DNA of 6,343 nt from Oscillibacter sp. Lineage in GTDB: Bacteria; Bacillota; Clostridia; Oscillospirales; Oscillospiraceae. The translations under genes and the position numbers were made by a program. The stretch spans positions 1 through 6,343 of the forward strand of contig JAFSOM010000280.1 in NCBI GenBank assembly GCA_017447005.1, in the 5' to 3' direction. Below the pieces are notes generated by a model. The model saw only the letters and a list, made by a program, of their open reading frames with translations. It had not been told where the DNA came from and ran no database searches. This document shows, one piece after another, positions 1 to 4,833 of the stretch. Position 1 is the first letter of the stretch. Each line of letters opens with the position of its first letter.

Positions 1-644
1 AGAATCACATGGGTTATCCCTACTCCAAGTACGGCGACGGTCACGAGTACGCGCCCGTACCGCTCAACGTCGATGTACCGGGCGACGTGCGGGAGATGTT
101 GGAGGTCTACGCCGAGGGCGCCCGTGACGCTGACCGTATGTTAGGACGCCTGCGCGACTTCTTCGCCGCCACGCCCGAGCCTGTATTACTGGTTTACTAC
201 GGCGACCATTTGCCGTATCTGGGCGACGCCTACGCCGCGCTGGGCATGGACGCCGGAAAACCCGATGACGAGCGCGAAAACGTGTTCTCCGCCTACGAGA
301 CGCCTTGCGTACTGTGGGCGAATGACGCGGCGGCGGAGGCGTTGGACTGGGAACGCGTGACGCAAGCGGCGGGACTTCCCGAGAATCGGCGGCTGTCGGC
401 GGCGTATCTGGGCGCGCTGATTCTCGAACTCACCGGACGCGGTCAGCGCGACGCGTGGACGGCGTTTCTCAACGACTTGCGCCGACAGTTCCCCGTCGTG
501 CAAAACCAGTATTATATGCTCCCGGACGGCGCCGTGATAGAGGAATCCGCCCTACGCGACACGCCGCAAGCCGACGCCGTGCGCAAGTGGCGGCAGTGGA
601 GCTATTACAAACTCCAACACAAGGAATGGCGCGGGACGCCGTAA
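1..644 (+). CDS. LTA-synthase-like sulfatase, C-terminal part (5' end outside window)
   Basis: This is the C-terminal portion of a membrane-anchored, metal-dependent enzyme of the LtaS/MdoB sulfatase group, which transfers glycerophosphate-type groups to envelope polymers outside the cell. The reading frame is open to the left edge (Asn-His just before the first Met), so the true start lies upstream. The opening NHMGYPYSKY matches the family's 'ENHGPY' region, and YYGDHLP (GDH about 65 residues after the first visible Met) is the late metal-ligand motif. TPCVLWAN and SAAYLGALILELTG fit the late sulfatase fold. The N-terminal membrane segments and the nucleophile Thr are not in the window, so the exact substrate (lipoteichoic acid, glucan or another phospho-transfer) cannot be told. 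The gene ends 66 bases before the next gene, with no terminator seen between them, so they may be co-transcribed. Confidence 0.85.
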   Translation, partial: NHMGYPYSKYGDGHEYAPVPLNVDVPGDVREMLEVYAEGARDADRMLGRLRDFFAATPEPVLLVYYGDHLPYLGDAYAALGMDAGKPDDERENVFSAYETPCVLWANDAAAEALDWERVTQAAGLPENRRLSAAYLGALILELTGRGQRDAWTAFLNDLRRQFPVVQNQYYMLPDGAVIEESALRDTPQADAVRKWRQWSYYKLQHKEWRGTP

Positions 645-710
645 AGCGGGAACGCCTTGCTTTCGCGGAGAAGGAAACCGTTCATGCAGGATGGGAGGGA
701 ATCCGACGGA

Positions 711-1511
711 ATGTGGATAAGTAGATATGTATGCCTGTTCCTGATATACGGCTATTTAGGCTGGGTTTATGAAAGCGTTTTTTGCACGATTCAGGAAGGC
801 AAATGGGAAAACAGAGGTTTTCTGTACGGCCCGATAACGCCGATTTACGGTACGGGCGCCATAGCCCTGTCGCTTATCCTCCGTTTCTGCGCCGAACGGG
901 GCGCGGCGTTAAGTCCTGTCCTGATTTATACAATTTCCGTCTTTGGAAGCGCGATACTGGAGTATGTAACGTCATGGGCGCTGGAAAAAATATTTCACGC
1001 TTTATGGTGGGATTACAGCAATCTTCCGCTGAACGTTCACGGGCGAATCAGCTTGTTTACAAGTCTGGGCTTTGGCGTCGCCGGGCTGGTAATCGCTTAC
1101 GCGATAGCCCCCTTTTTTGAAGGCCTGATGGACAAGACGCCTCCCATCATCATTGAACTGATGTCATTATGTCTGCTGTTCATATTTGCGGTTGACATTA
1201 CCGTGACCGTGACCGCGTTGTACCATTTTGACCAGCTTGTTATCAGGGCGGACGCGCTGTTCAACCGGAGCATGACCTCTTTGGTAGGCGGCGTGGCGCA
1301 AAGAACCAGTTGGGTGAAACAGGGCATTATAACGCGACAGACCGCTATCACGGATGAGATAAGCTCTATGAGCGAGTGCGCGAAAAAAGCCGTTCACCGG
1401 GTGTACGCCTTTAAGGACGAAAACAAACGGATGGAGGCTTTCAAGAACAAATTATTGTCCGTGATTAAGAAGCTCGGCGAAAAGGCAAGGAAGCGCCCCG
1501 ATGACGAATAA
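711..1511 (+). CDS. CmpB-like 'putative ABC-transporter type IV' membrane protein
   Basis: A 266-residue integral membrane protein matching the CmpB-like family (PF06541 type). The family is common in Clostridia and is labelled 'putative ABC transporter permease', but its biochemical role is not established. Family signatures are clear: IYGYLGWVYES near the N-terminus, NRGFLYGPITPIYGTGA, and LEYVTSWALEKIF followed by WWDYSNLPLNVHGRI. I count about five hydrophobic segments (near the N-terminus, GTGAIALSLILRF, VLIYTISVFGSAILEY, FGVAGLVIAYAIAPFF, LMSLCLLFIFAVDITVTV). A charged C-terminal tail of about 70 residues is probably cytoplasmic. I chose the ATG at 711 because the protein then starts at the first membrane segment as homologues do, with GGGAGGG at 693-699. 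ATG 684 (with AAGGA at 671-675) and TTG 657 in the same frame are alternatives. No ATPase partner is nearby. Confidence 0.85.
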   Translation: MWISRYVCLFLIYGYLGWVYESVFCTIQEGKWENRGFLYGPITPIYGTGAIALSLILRFCAERGAALSPVLIYTISVFGSAILEYVTSWALEKIFHALWWDYSNLPLNVHGRISLFTSLGFGVAGLVIAYAIAPFFEGLMDKTPPIIIELMSLCLLFIFAVDITVTVTALYHFDQLVIRADALFNRSMTSLVGGVAQRTSWVKQGIITRQTAITDEISSMSECAKKAVHRVYAFKDENKRMEAFKNKLLSVIKKLGEKARKRPDDE

Positions 1512-1523
1512 TAAAAGGATGAT

Positions 1524-1560
1524 GTCCGCAAAGAACGCGTTACGGGGTCGCTTTGCGGGC
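1524..1560 (+). terminator. hairpin after the CmpB-like gene, possible weak terminator
   Basis: GTCCGCAAAG (1524-1533) pairs with CTTTGCGGGC (1551-1560), a 10-bp stem with one G-T wobble and a 17-nt loop, beginning 13 bases after the stop codon. No T-run follows, so factor-independent termination would be poor. It may instead be a 3'-end stabilising hairpin. Confidence 0.35.
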
Positions 1561-1613
1561 ACTTCGCCAAGAACCTTTACGCATACGTCCGCGCAAGTTT
1601 TTCGGCGGACGCC

Positions 1614-1642
1614 TTGACAAGAATCCGCAAACCTGATATATA
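1614..1642 (+). promoter_or_regulatory. sigma-A promoter with extended -10 for the small gene
   Basis: The -35 is TTGACA (1614-1619, perfect consensus), then a 17-bp spacer and TATATA (1637-1642) preceded by TG one base upstream (1634-1635), an extended -10. A hairpin CGTCCGC/GCGGACG (1586-1592 with 1605-1611) lies just upstream of the -35. The -10 is inside the first copy of a 20-bp tandem duplication. Confidence 0.75.
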
Positions 1643-1661
1643 ATCCGCAAACCTGATATAT
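1622..1661 (+). repeat. 20-bp perfect tandem duplication spanning the -10 region
   Basis: Two identical adjacent copies (1622-1641 and 1642-1661) begin AATCCGCAAACC and end TGATATAT. The junction creates a TATAAT hexamer (1639-1644), and the second copy carries a second TG-n-TATATA box (1654-1662) 20 bp downstream of the first. Confidence 0.95.
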
Positions 1662-1704
1662 AAAAGGAAAACCCCGGGTTCATACGGCAATGGGAGGAGA
1701 CGCC

Positions 1705-1905
1705 ATGAGTACGGCGGAAATTATGGACGCGGGCATGACATGCCTGATTGAAAAACTGGGGATTGTGGAGGCCGAACGCTTTATCTCCGTCCTCATTCGG
1801 GAAAAATCCGACTATACCAAGTGGCGGCGGCGGTATTTTGAGAATGTCTCTTCCGAGGATTTCCACGCCGCCGCGCTATCCTACGGAAAGGAACATCCGC
1901 TGTAA
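1705..1905 (+). CDS. small conserved-looking protein of unknown function (possible antitoxin-type)
   Basis: A 66-residue soluble, mixed-charge protein with no signal peptide or membrane segment. It starts at ATG 1705, which has GGGAGGAG at 1692-1699 at good spacing; the in-frame ATG 1690 has no ribosome binding site. The pattern (STAEI...G...LIEKLGIVEAERF, then SDYTKWRRRYF, then an acidic/hydrophobic tail) resembles from memory a widespread family of about 65-75-residue hypothetical proteins with an LG(I/V)V..RF and DYTK-R core. Some of those may sit beside toxin genes, but I am not certain of this. No toxin partner is here: the gene stands alone between its own strong promoter and terminator. 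Function is unknown; an orphan antitoxin or small regulatory protein is only a guess. Confidence 0.7.
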   Translation: MSTAEIMDAGMTCLIEKLGIVEAERFISVLIREKSDYTKWRRRYFENVSSEDFHAAALSYGKEHPL

Positions 1906-1930
1906 GCGATTGACCATTCCTGTTTACCGG

Positions 1931-1957
1931 GCCGTCTCTCGAATGGGGCGGCTTTTT
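1931..1957 (+). terminator. intrinsic terminator of the small gene
   Basis: GCCGTCTC (1931-1938) pairs with GGGGCGGC (1945-1952) through 8 base pairs including two G-T wobbles, with a TCGAAT loop, followed at once by TTTTT (1953-1957). It lies 25 bases after the stop codon and isolates the small gene from the ribosomal-protein cluster. Confidence 0.8.
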
Positions 1958-1989
1958 CGCAACTCCGCAAATTTTCTCAAAAAAAACGG

Positions 1990-2018
1990 TTGACCGCGTG
2001 AAAAAAGTATGCTATACT
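1990..2018 (+). promoter_or_regulatory. strong sigma-A promoter of the rpmG-secE-nusG-rplK-rplA cluster
   Basis: TTGACC (1990-1995), a 17-bp spacer and TATACT (2013-2018) with a TG extended -10 (2010-2011). Transcription should begin near 2025, leaving a leader of about 150 nt before rpmG. It is the only convincing promoter seen before the five-gene cluster. Confidence 0.85.
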
Positions 2019-2024
2019 ACCCGG

Positions 2025-2178
2025 TACCTGTAAGAGGGCTTTTTCTTTTGCGCGTTTGCGGGACGTGTCCGGCGTCCGGCGACGCTCAAAGAGGCCCTTT
2101 GTCACGCAGGGAGGCTCACGGCGTAACCCGTTTTCCGACGGGCCGCGCCAGTCATCCAATTTAAGAGGAGGCGCCGTT
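2025..2178 (+). promoter_or_regulatory. structured 5' leader of the rpmG operon
   Basis: The stretch between the promoter and rpmG has no gene but several potential RNA stems. A long-range stem AGAGGGC (2033-2039) pairs with GCCCTTT (2094-2100). Inside it GCGTC/GACGC (2072-2076 with 2081-2085) has a 4-nt loop. Downstream CCCGT/ACGGG (2127-2131 with 2138-2142) has a 6-nt loop. A pyrimidine run CTTTTTCTTTT follows the first arm. No known riboswitch was recognised and no tRNA is present. Whether this leader regulates expression is inference. Confidence 0.45.
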
Positions 2179-2328
2179 ATGCGAGTGAAAATCACCCTGA
2201 GATGCAACGAGTGCAAGCAGAGAAACTACAACACCATGAAGAACAAGAAGAACACCCCGGACAAAGTCAGCATGAGCAAGTATTGTCCCTTCTGCAAGAA
2301 GCACACCACCCACAGCGAAACCAAGTAA
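2179..2328 (+). CDS. rpmG: 50S ribosomal protein L33
   Basis: A 49-residue basic protein of the large ribosomal subunit, located near the E site. It starts MRVKITLRCNECKQRNY and keeps both zinc-ligand pairs, CNEC (residues 9-12) and CPFC (near 36-39), so it is the zinc-binding (C+) form. Length matches the family. The start at ATG 2179 is set by AAGAGGAGG (2163-2171); an open frame upstream to 2056 has no conserved content. secE begins 18 bases after the stop, the usual Bacillota arrangement. Some Bacillota have a tRNA-Trp in this gap; it is absent here. Confidence 0.97.
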   Translation: MRVKITLRCNECKQRNYNTMKNKKNTPDKVSMSKYCPFCKKHTTHSETK

Positions 2329-2346
2329 GATAGGAGTTGTGCGACA

Positions 2347-2559
2347 ATGGCGGAAGAAAAGAAGAAAAGCCGCGGCTCGACGTGGCTTCGGGAAACGCGG
2401 GGCGAATTGAAGAAGGTTACATGGCCGAACCGCGAACTGGTCATGAAAAACACGGGCACCGTACTGCTCTGCTCGCTGTTAATCGGGGCCTGTATCTGGA
2501 TTTTCGACTTCGCCGCGACAAATCTGGTCAAGATGATTCTTGCCGTGTTCGGCGGCTGA
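2347..2559 (+). CDS. secE: preprotein translocase subunit SecE
   Basis: A 70-residue membrane protein that clamps SecY in the Sec translocon of the cytoplasmic membrane. It has a lysine-rich N-terminus (MAEEKKKSRG), the conserved amphipathic segment WLRETRGELKKVTWPNREL (about residues 13-31, with the diagnostic KKVTWPNR), and one membrane helix (about 37-62, TVLLCSLLIGACIWIFDF and onward). This is the short, single-helix SecE typical of Gram-positive bacteria. The ribosome binding site is TAGGAG at 2331-2336. Its stop codon overlaps the nusG ribosome binding site, suggesting translational coupling. Confidence 0.96.
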   Translation: MAEEKKKSRGSTWLRETRGELKKVTWPNRELVMKNTGTVLLCSLLIGACIWIFDFAATNLVKMILAVFGG

Positions 2560-2569
2560 GGGGCGGCGT

Positions 2570-3097
2570 ATGTCACAATCCGCCGCACAGTGGTATGTGA
2601 TTCATACCTATTCCGGCTATGAGAACGCCGTCAAGACCAGTATCGAGAAGTTTGTCAACGGGCGTCATCTGGAGGACAAAATTCTCCGCATGGAAATTCC
2701 CATGGAGACGGTCACGGAGTACGGCGAGAACGGAGAGCCGCGGCAGGTCGAACGGAAAGTTCTCCCCGGCTACGTGCTCATCAAGATGGTCATGTCCGAC
2801 GACGTATGGCACCTCGTGCGCAATATCCGCGGCGTGACGGGGTTCGCCGGGTCCGGCAACACCCCCATTCCCCTGACCGAAGACGAAGCGCTCAAACTGG
2901 GCATGGAGAAACACGAGGTCAGCGTCAAGTACCGCGTGGGCGACGCCGTGCGCATTGTGGACGGGCCTTTGCAGAGCTTTTCGGGCATCGTGGAGGCCGT
3001 GGAGCCGGATAAAAACCGCGTCAGCGTCATGGTGTCCATGTTCGGACGCGAAACCCCCGTTGACCTCGAACTCGACCAAGTGGAAATGCAAACCTGA
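2570..3097 (+). CDS. nusG: transcription elongation/antitermination factor NusG
   Basis: A 175-residue factor that binds RNA polymerase and can bridge it to ribosomal protein S10 (uS10) or Rho. The NGN domain covers about residues 7-105, with QWYVIHTYSGYENAV at the start, VERKVLPGYVLIKM in the middle and the conserved VRNIRGVTGFAGSG near the end. A short linker leads to the KOW domain (about 120-172), with the signature VRIVDGPLQSFSGIVEAV. Length is normal. I chose ATG 2570, preceded by GAGGGG (2558-2563); an upstream TTG at 2540 would only add residues overlapping secE. It lies 10 bases after secE and 114 bases before rplK. Confidence 0.97.
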   Translation: MSQSAAQWYVIHTYSGYENAVKTSIEKFVNGRHLEDKILRMEIPMETVTEYGENGEPRQVERKVLPGYVLIKMVMSDDVWHLVRNIRGVTGFAGSGNTPIPLTEDEALKLGMEKHEVSVKYRVGDAVRIVDGPLQSFSGIVEAVEPDKNRVSVMVSMFGRETPVDLELDQVEMQT

Positions 3098-3100
3098 ACG

Positions 3101-3189
3101 GACGGGAATCCCCGTGCGAATCCCGTCAGACAAGTGGGAGGGCCGCCGCGAGCGTCCCGCCAAAAACGGATACGTGTCCGTTAAACCAC
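3101..3189 (+). promoter_or_regulatory. rplK leader: hairpin plus probable L1-binding operator
   Basis: Four bases after nusG a stem GACGGGA/TCCCGTC (3101-3107 with 3121-3127) forms. It is followed by GTGGGAGG (3134-3141) and ACCAC (3185-3189), whose GTGG and CCAC can pair to enclose a further hairpin AACGGA/TCCGTT (3165-3170 with 3177-3182). The helix ends just before the Shine-Dalgarno AGGAGG (3197-3202). A near-copy of the GTGGGAGG...ACCAC element precedes rplA. Ribosomal protein L1 is known to repress its own operon by binding a 23S-like helix in mRNA; assigning that role here is inference. Confidence 0.6.
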
Positions 3190-3211
3190 ATCAATTAGGA
3201 GGCGCCAAGTT

Positions 3212-3637
3212 ATGGCACAGAAAATCACCGGTTATGTAAAACTGCAAATCCCGGCGGGCAAGGCTACGCCCGCGCCGCCCGTAGGCCCCGCGCTCGGTCA
3301 GCACGGCGTCAACATCGCCGCGTTCACCAAGGAGTTCAACGAGCGCACGAAGGCCGATATGGGCATGATTATTCCCGTCATCATCACGATATACGCCGAC
3401 CGCTCCTTCACGTTCATCACCAAGACGCCCCCGGCGGCTGTGCTGATTAAGAAGGAATGCAATATCGAATCCGGCTCCGGCGTGCCCAATAAGACGAAAG
3501 TGGCGACTATTTCCAAGGCGTCCGTACAGAAAATCGCCGAAATCAAGATGAAAGACCTGAACGCGGGCAGTCTGGAAGCCGCCATGAGCATGGTCGCGGG
3601 GACTTGCCGCTCGATGGGCGTCGTGGTCGGCGACTGA
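3212..3637 (+). CDS. rplK: 50S ribosomal protein L11
   Basis: A 141-residue protein of the L11 stalk base, where it binds 23S rRNA and contacts elongation factors; in many bacteria it is also needed for RelA activation. The N-terminal domain is classic: MAQKITGYVKLQIPAGKATP, then APPVGPALGQHGVNI and FNERT. The C-terminal rRNA-binding domain shows FTFITKTPPAAVLIKK, GSGVPNKTKVATIS, KMKDLNAGSLEAAMSMVAGTCRSMG. Length equals the family norm with no breaks. The ribosome binding site is AGGAGG (3197-3202), 9 bases from the ATG. A MITE-like insertion begins 9 bases after its stop codon. Confidence 0.98.
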   Translation: MAQKITGYVKLQIPAGKATPAPPVGPALGQHGVNIAAFTKEFNERTKADMGMIIPVIITIYADRSFTFITKTPPAAVLIKKECNIESGSGVPNKTKVATISKASVQKIAEIKMKDLNAGSLEAAMSMVAGTCRSMGVVVGD

Positions 3638-3646
3638 CGACGAGAG
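3638..3646 (+). repeat. target-site duplication, left copy
   Basis: CGACGAGAG, directly after the rplK stop codon. It is identical to 3801-3809 on the other side of the inserted element. Confidence 0.85.
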
Positions 3647-3800
3647 CAATGTTATGAACTTTACGGCATACCCCCCTAAATCCCCCCTTTCAGGGGGGAC
3701 TTACGGGACTGGAAAGCGCTTGCAAGTCTGTTTCCCCCGCCCCTGAAAGGGGAGGGGGACAGGAGGAGGGGGTTTCAAACGCCCTAAGCGAATAACATTG
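3647..3800. mobile_element. 154-bp MITE-like non-autonomous element between rplK and rplA
   Basis: The element starts CAATGTTAT (3647-3655) and ends ATAACATTG (3792-3800), perfect 9-bp terminal inverted repeats with weaker similarity further in (CTT at matching positions). A 9-bp direct repeat CGACGAGAG flanks it exactly. It encodes no protein. Inside are two strong GC hairpins: TCCCCCC/GGGGGGA (3681-3687 with 3693-3699), and CCCCC-G-CCCC/GGGG-A-GGGGG (3734-3743 with 3749-3758). The first has loop TTTCA and the second TGAAA. A 9-bp duplication fits several transposase groups (IS4, IS1 and IS256 among them), so the parent family is not determined. Removing the element and one repeat copy gives an 83-bp rplK-rplA spacer. 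Confidence 0.85.
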
Positions 3801-3809
3801 CGACGAGAG
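3801..3809 (+). repeat. target-site duplication, right copy
   Basis: Second CGACGAGAG copy, identical to 3638-3646 and abutting the right terminal inverted repeat of the element. Confidence 0.85.
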
Positions 3810-3815
3810 GCCGCT

Positions 3816-3867
3816 TTCCCGTCCGAAACGGCGGGAATCAGTGGGAGGAACTATTCCGGGTACCACT
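3816..3867 (+). promoter_or_regulatory. rplA leader: hairpin plus probable L1-binding operator
   Basis: A hairpin TTCCCG/CGGGAA (3816-3821 with 3832-3837), continued by CCG/CGG around an AAA loop, is followed by a compact element. In it AGTGG (3840-3844) pairs with CCACT (3863-3867) around an asymmetric internal loop (GA against GGGTA) and an inner stem GGAA/TTCC (3847-3850 with 3854-3857). The Shine-Dalgarno begins four bases later. The GTGGGAGG...ACCAC core matches the rplK leader. I infer that excess L1 binds here and blocks rplA translation. Confidence 0.6.
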
Positions 3868-3883
3868 ATGAGGAGGAATCACT

Positions 3884-4576
3884 TTGTTCAGAGGTAAGAA
3901 ATACAAGGAGAGCGCCAAGCAGGTTGACCGCTCCGTACAATATGAGGCGCAGGACGGTTTCGCCCTCGTCTGCAAGACCGCTACCGCCAAGTTCGACGAG
4001 ACCGTAGAACTGCACGTCAAACTGGGCGTGGACTCCCGTCACGCTGACCAGCAGGTTCGCGGCGCTATCGTACTGCCCCACGGCACCGGGAAAACCGTCC
4101 GCGTGCTCGTGTTCGCCAAGGGCGATAAGGCCGACGCCGCCCGTGAGGCCGGGGCCGATTACGTCGGCGATATGGACTTGGTTGAGAAAATCCAGAAAGA
4201 AAACTGGTTCGATTTCGATGTCGTTGTCGCCAGCCCGGATATGATGGGCACCGTAGGCCGCTTAGGTCGTCTGTTAGGCCCCAAGGGCTTAATGCCGTCC
4301 CCGAAGGCGGGCACCGTCACGCCGGATGTCGCCAAGGCCGTGCAGGAAGTCAAGGCCGGTAAGATTGAGTACCGTCTCGACAAGACCAACATCATTCACT
4401 GCCCGATTGGAAAGGTCTCGTTCGGCCCCGAAAAGCTCGTGGAGAACTACAACACCCTCATGGGCGCGATTGTCAAGGCCAAACCCGCCGCCGCCAAGGG
4501 CCAGTATATCCGTAGCTGCGTCGCCGCGTCCACCATGGGGCCGGGCGTCCGCATGAATACCGCGAAACTTATCTGA
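3884..4576 (+). CDS. rplA: 50S ribosomal protein L1
   Basis: A 230-residue protein of the L1 stalk, which helps release deacylated tRNA from the E site and commonly represses its own mRNA. It starts at TTG 3884 (MFRGKKYKESAKQVDRS), which has AGGAGG at 3871-3876 in ideal position; no in-frame ATG fits. The family features are intact: LHVKLGVDSRHADQQVRGAI near the N-terminus, then RVLVFAKGDKADAAREAGADYVG, then the hallmark GRLGRLLGPKGLMPSPKAGTV (about residues 124-144). AGKIEYRLDKTNIIHCPIG and GQYIRSCVAASTMGPGVR complete the rRNA-binding domain. It is the last gene of the operon here: a strong terminator follows within 10 bases, so rplJ and rplL are not transcribed from this unit. Confidence 0.97.
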   Translation: MFRGKKYKESAKQVDRSVQYEAQDGFALVCKTATAKFDETVELHVKLGVDSRHADQQVRGAIVLPHGTGKTVRVLVFAKGDKADAAREAGADYVGDMDLVEKIQKENWFDFDVVVASPDMMGTVGRLGRLLGPKGLMPSPKAGTVTPDVAKAVQEVKAGKIEYRLDKTNIIHCPIGKVSFGPEKLVENYNTLMGAIVKAKPAAAKGQYIRSCVAASTMGPGVRMNTAKLI

Positions 4577-4582
4577 CAAGGC

Positions 4583-4617
4583 AAAAAGTCCGTCCCGTCT
4601 TTGGGCGGACTTTTTTT
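4583..4617 (+). terminator. strong intrinsic terminator after rplA
   Basis: GTCCGTCC pairs with GGGCGGAC (4588-4595 with 4603-4610, one G-T wobble). It is extended by A-run/T-run pairing (AAAAA at 4583-4587 against TTTTTTT at 4611-4617). The loop is CGTCTTT. The flanking A and T runs could also give some termination in the reverse direction. Confidence 0.92.
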
Positions 4618-4710
4618 GTTTATGCAAATTTACCAAAATGTGTACATTATTGCAACAAGAAAGCTCGTTTTTAGGAGATTAATTTTTGGCAAAATGACTA
4701 AATGTAGAGA

Positions 4711-4739
4711 TTGCAATCTGTGAAGAATGATGATAAAAT
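4711..4739 (+). promoter_or_regulatory. probable promoter of the acyltransferase gene
   Basis: TTGCAA (4711-4716), a 17-bp spacer and TAAAAT (4734-4739) with TG at 4731-4732 as an extended -10. A TATAAT at 4740-4745 overlaps it but lacks a well-placed -35. The surrounding region (4618-4830) is AT-rich. It leaves a leader of about 90 nt before the ATG, in which I saw no defined structure. Confidence 0.55.
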
Positions 4740-4833
4740 TATAATAGAAATAATTCTTGATATAAATGATTGCGGTTTAGAGGAATGTACGCATTCTTGC
4801 AAATCGTACAATCGCAACGGGGGAGCGGGCCAT

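Noticed and set aside
2329..2346. tRNA-Trp between rpmG and secE, as in some Bacillota
   Set aside because: The gap is only 18 bases and contains just the secE ribosome binding site.
2573..3163. Long antisense open frame opposite nusG
   Set aside because: It is a codon-bias shadow of nusG with no ribosome binding site or recognisable protein. The same applies to the antisense frames opposite rplK and rplA.
3681..3758. Intrinsic terminators between rplK and rplA
   Set aside because: The two GC hairpins are strong but neither is followed by a T-run. They are better explained as internal structure of the inserted element.
4694..4723. Short reading frame MTKCRDCNL with a CxxC motif before the acyltransferase, after an AGGAG at 4673-4677
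   Set aside because: It is nine codons long, its ribosome binding site is badly spaced and it overlaps the probable -35. The CxxC is likely chance.
4711..4833. N-terminal extension of the acyltransferase from TTG 4711
   Set aside because: No ribosome binding site, overlap with the promoter, and the extra 41 residues lie outside the family's conserved start. ATG 4834 has a good Shine-Dalgarno.
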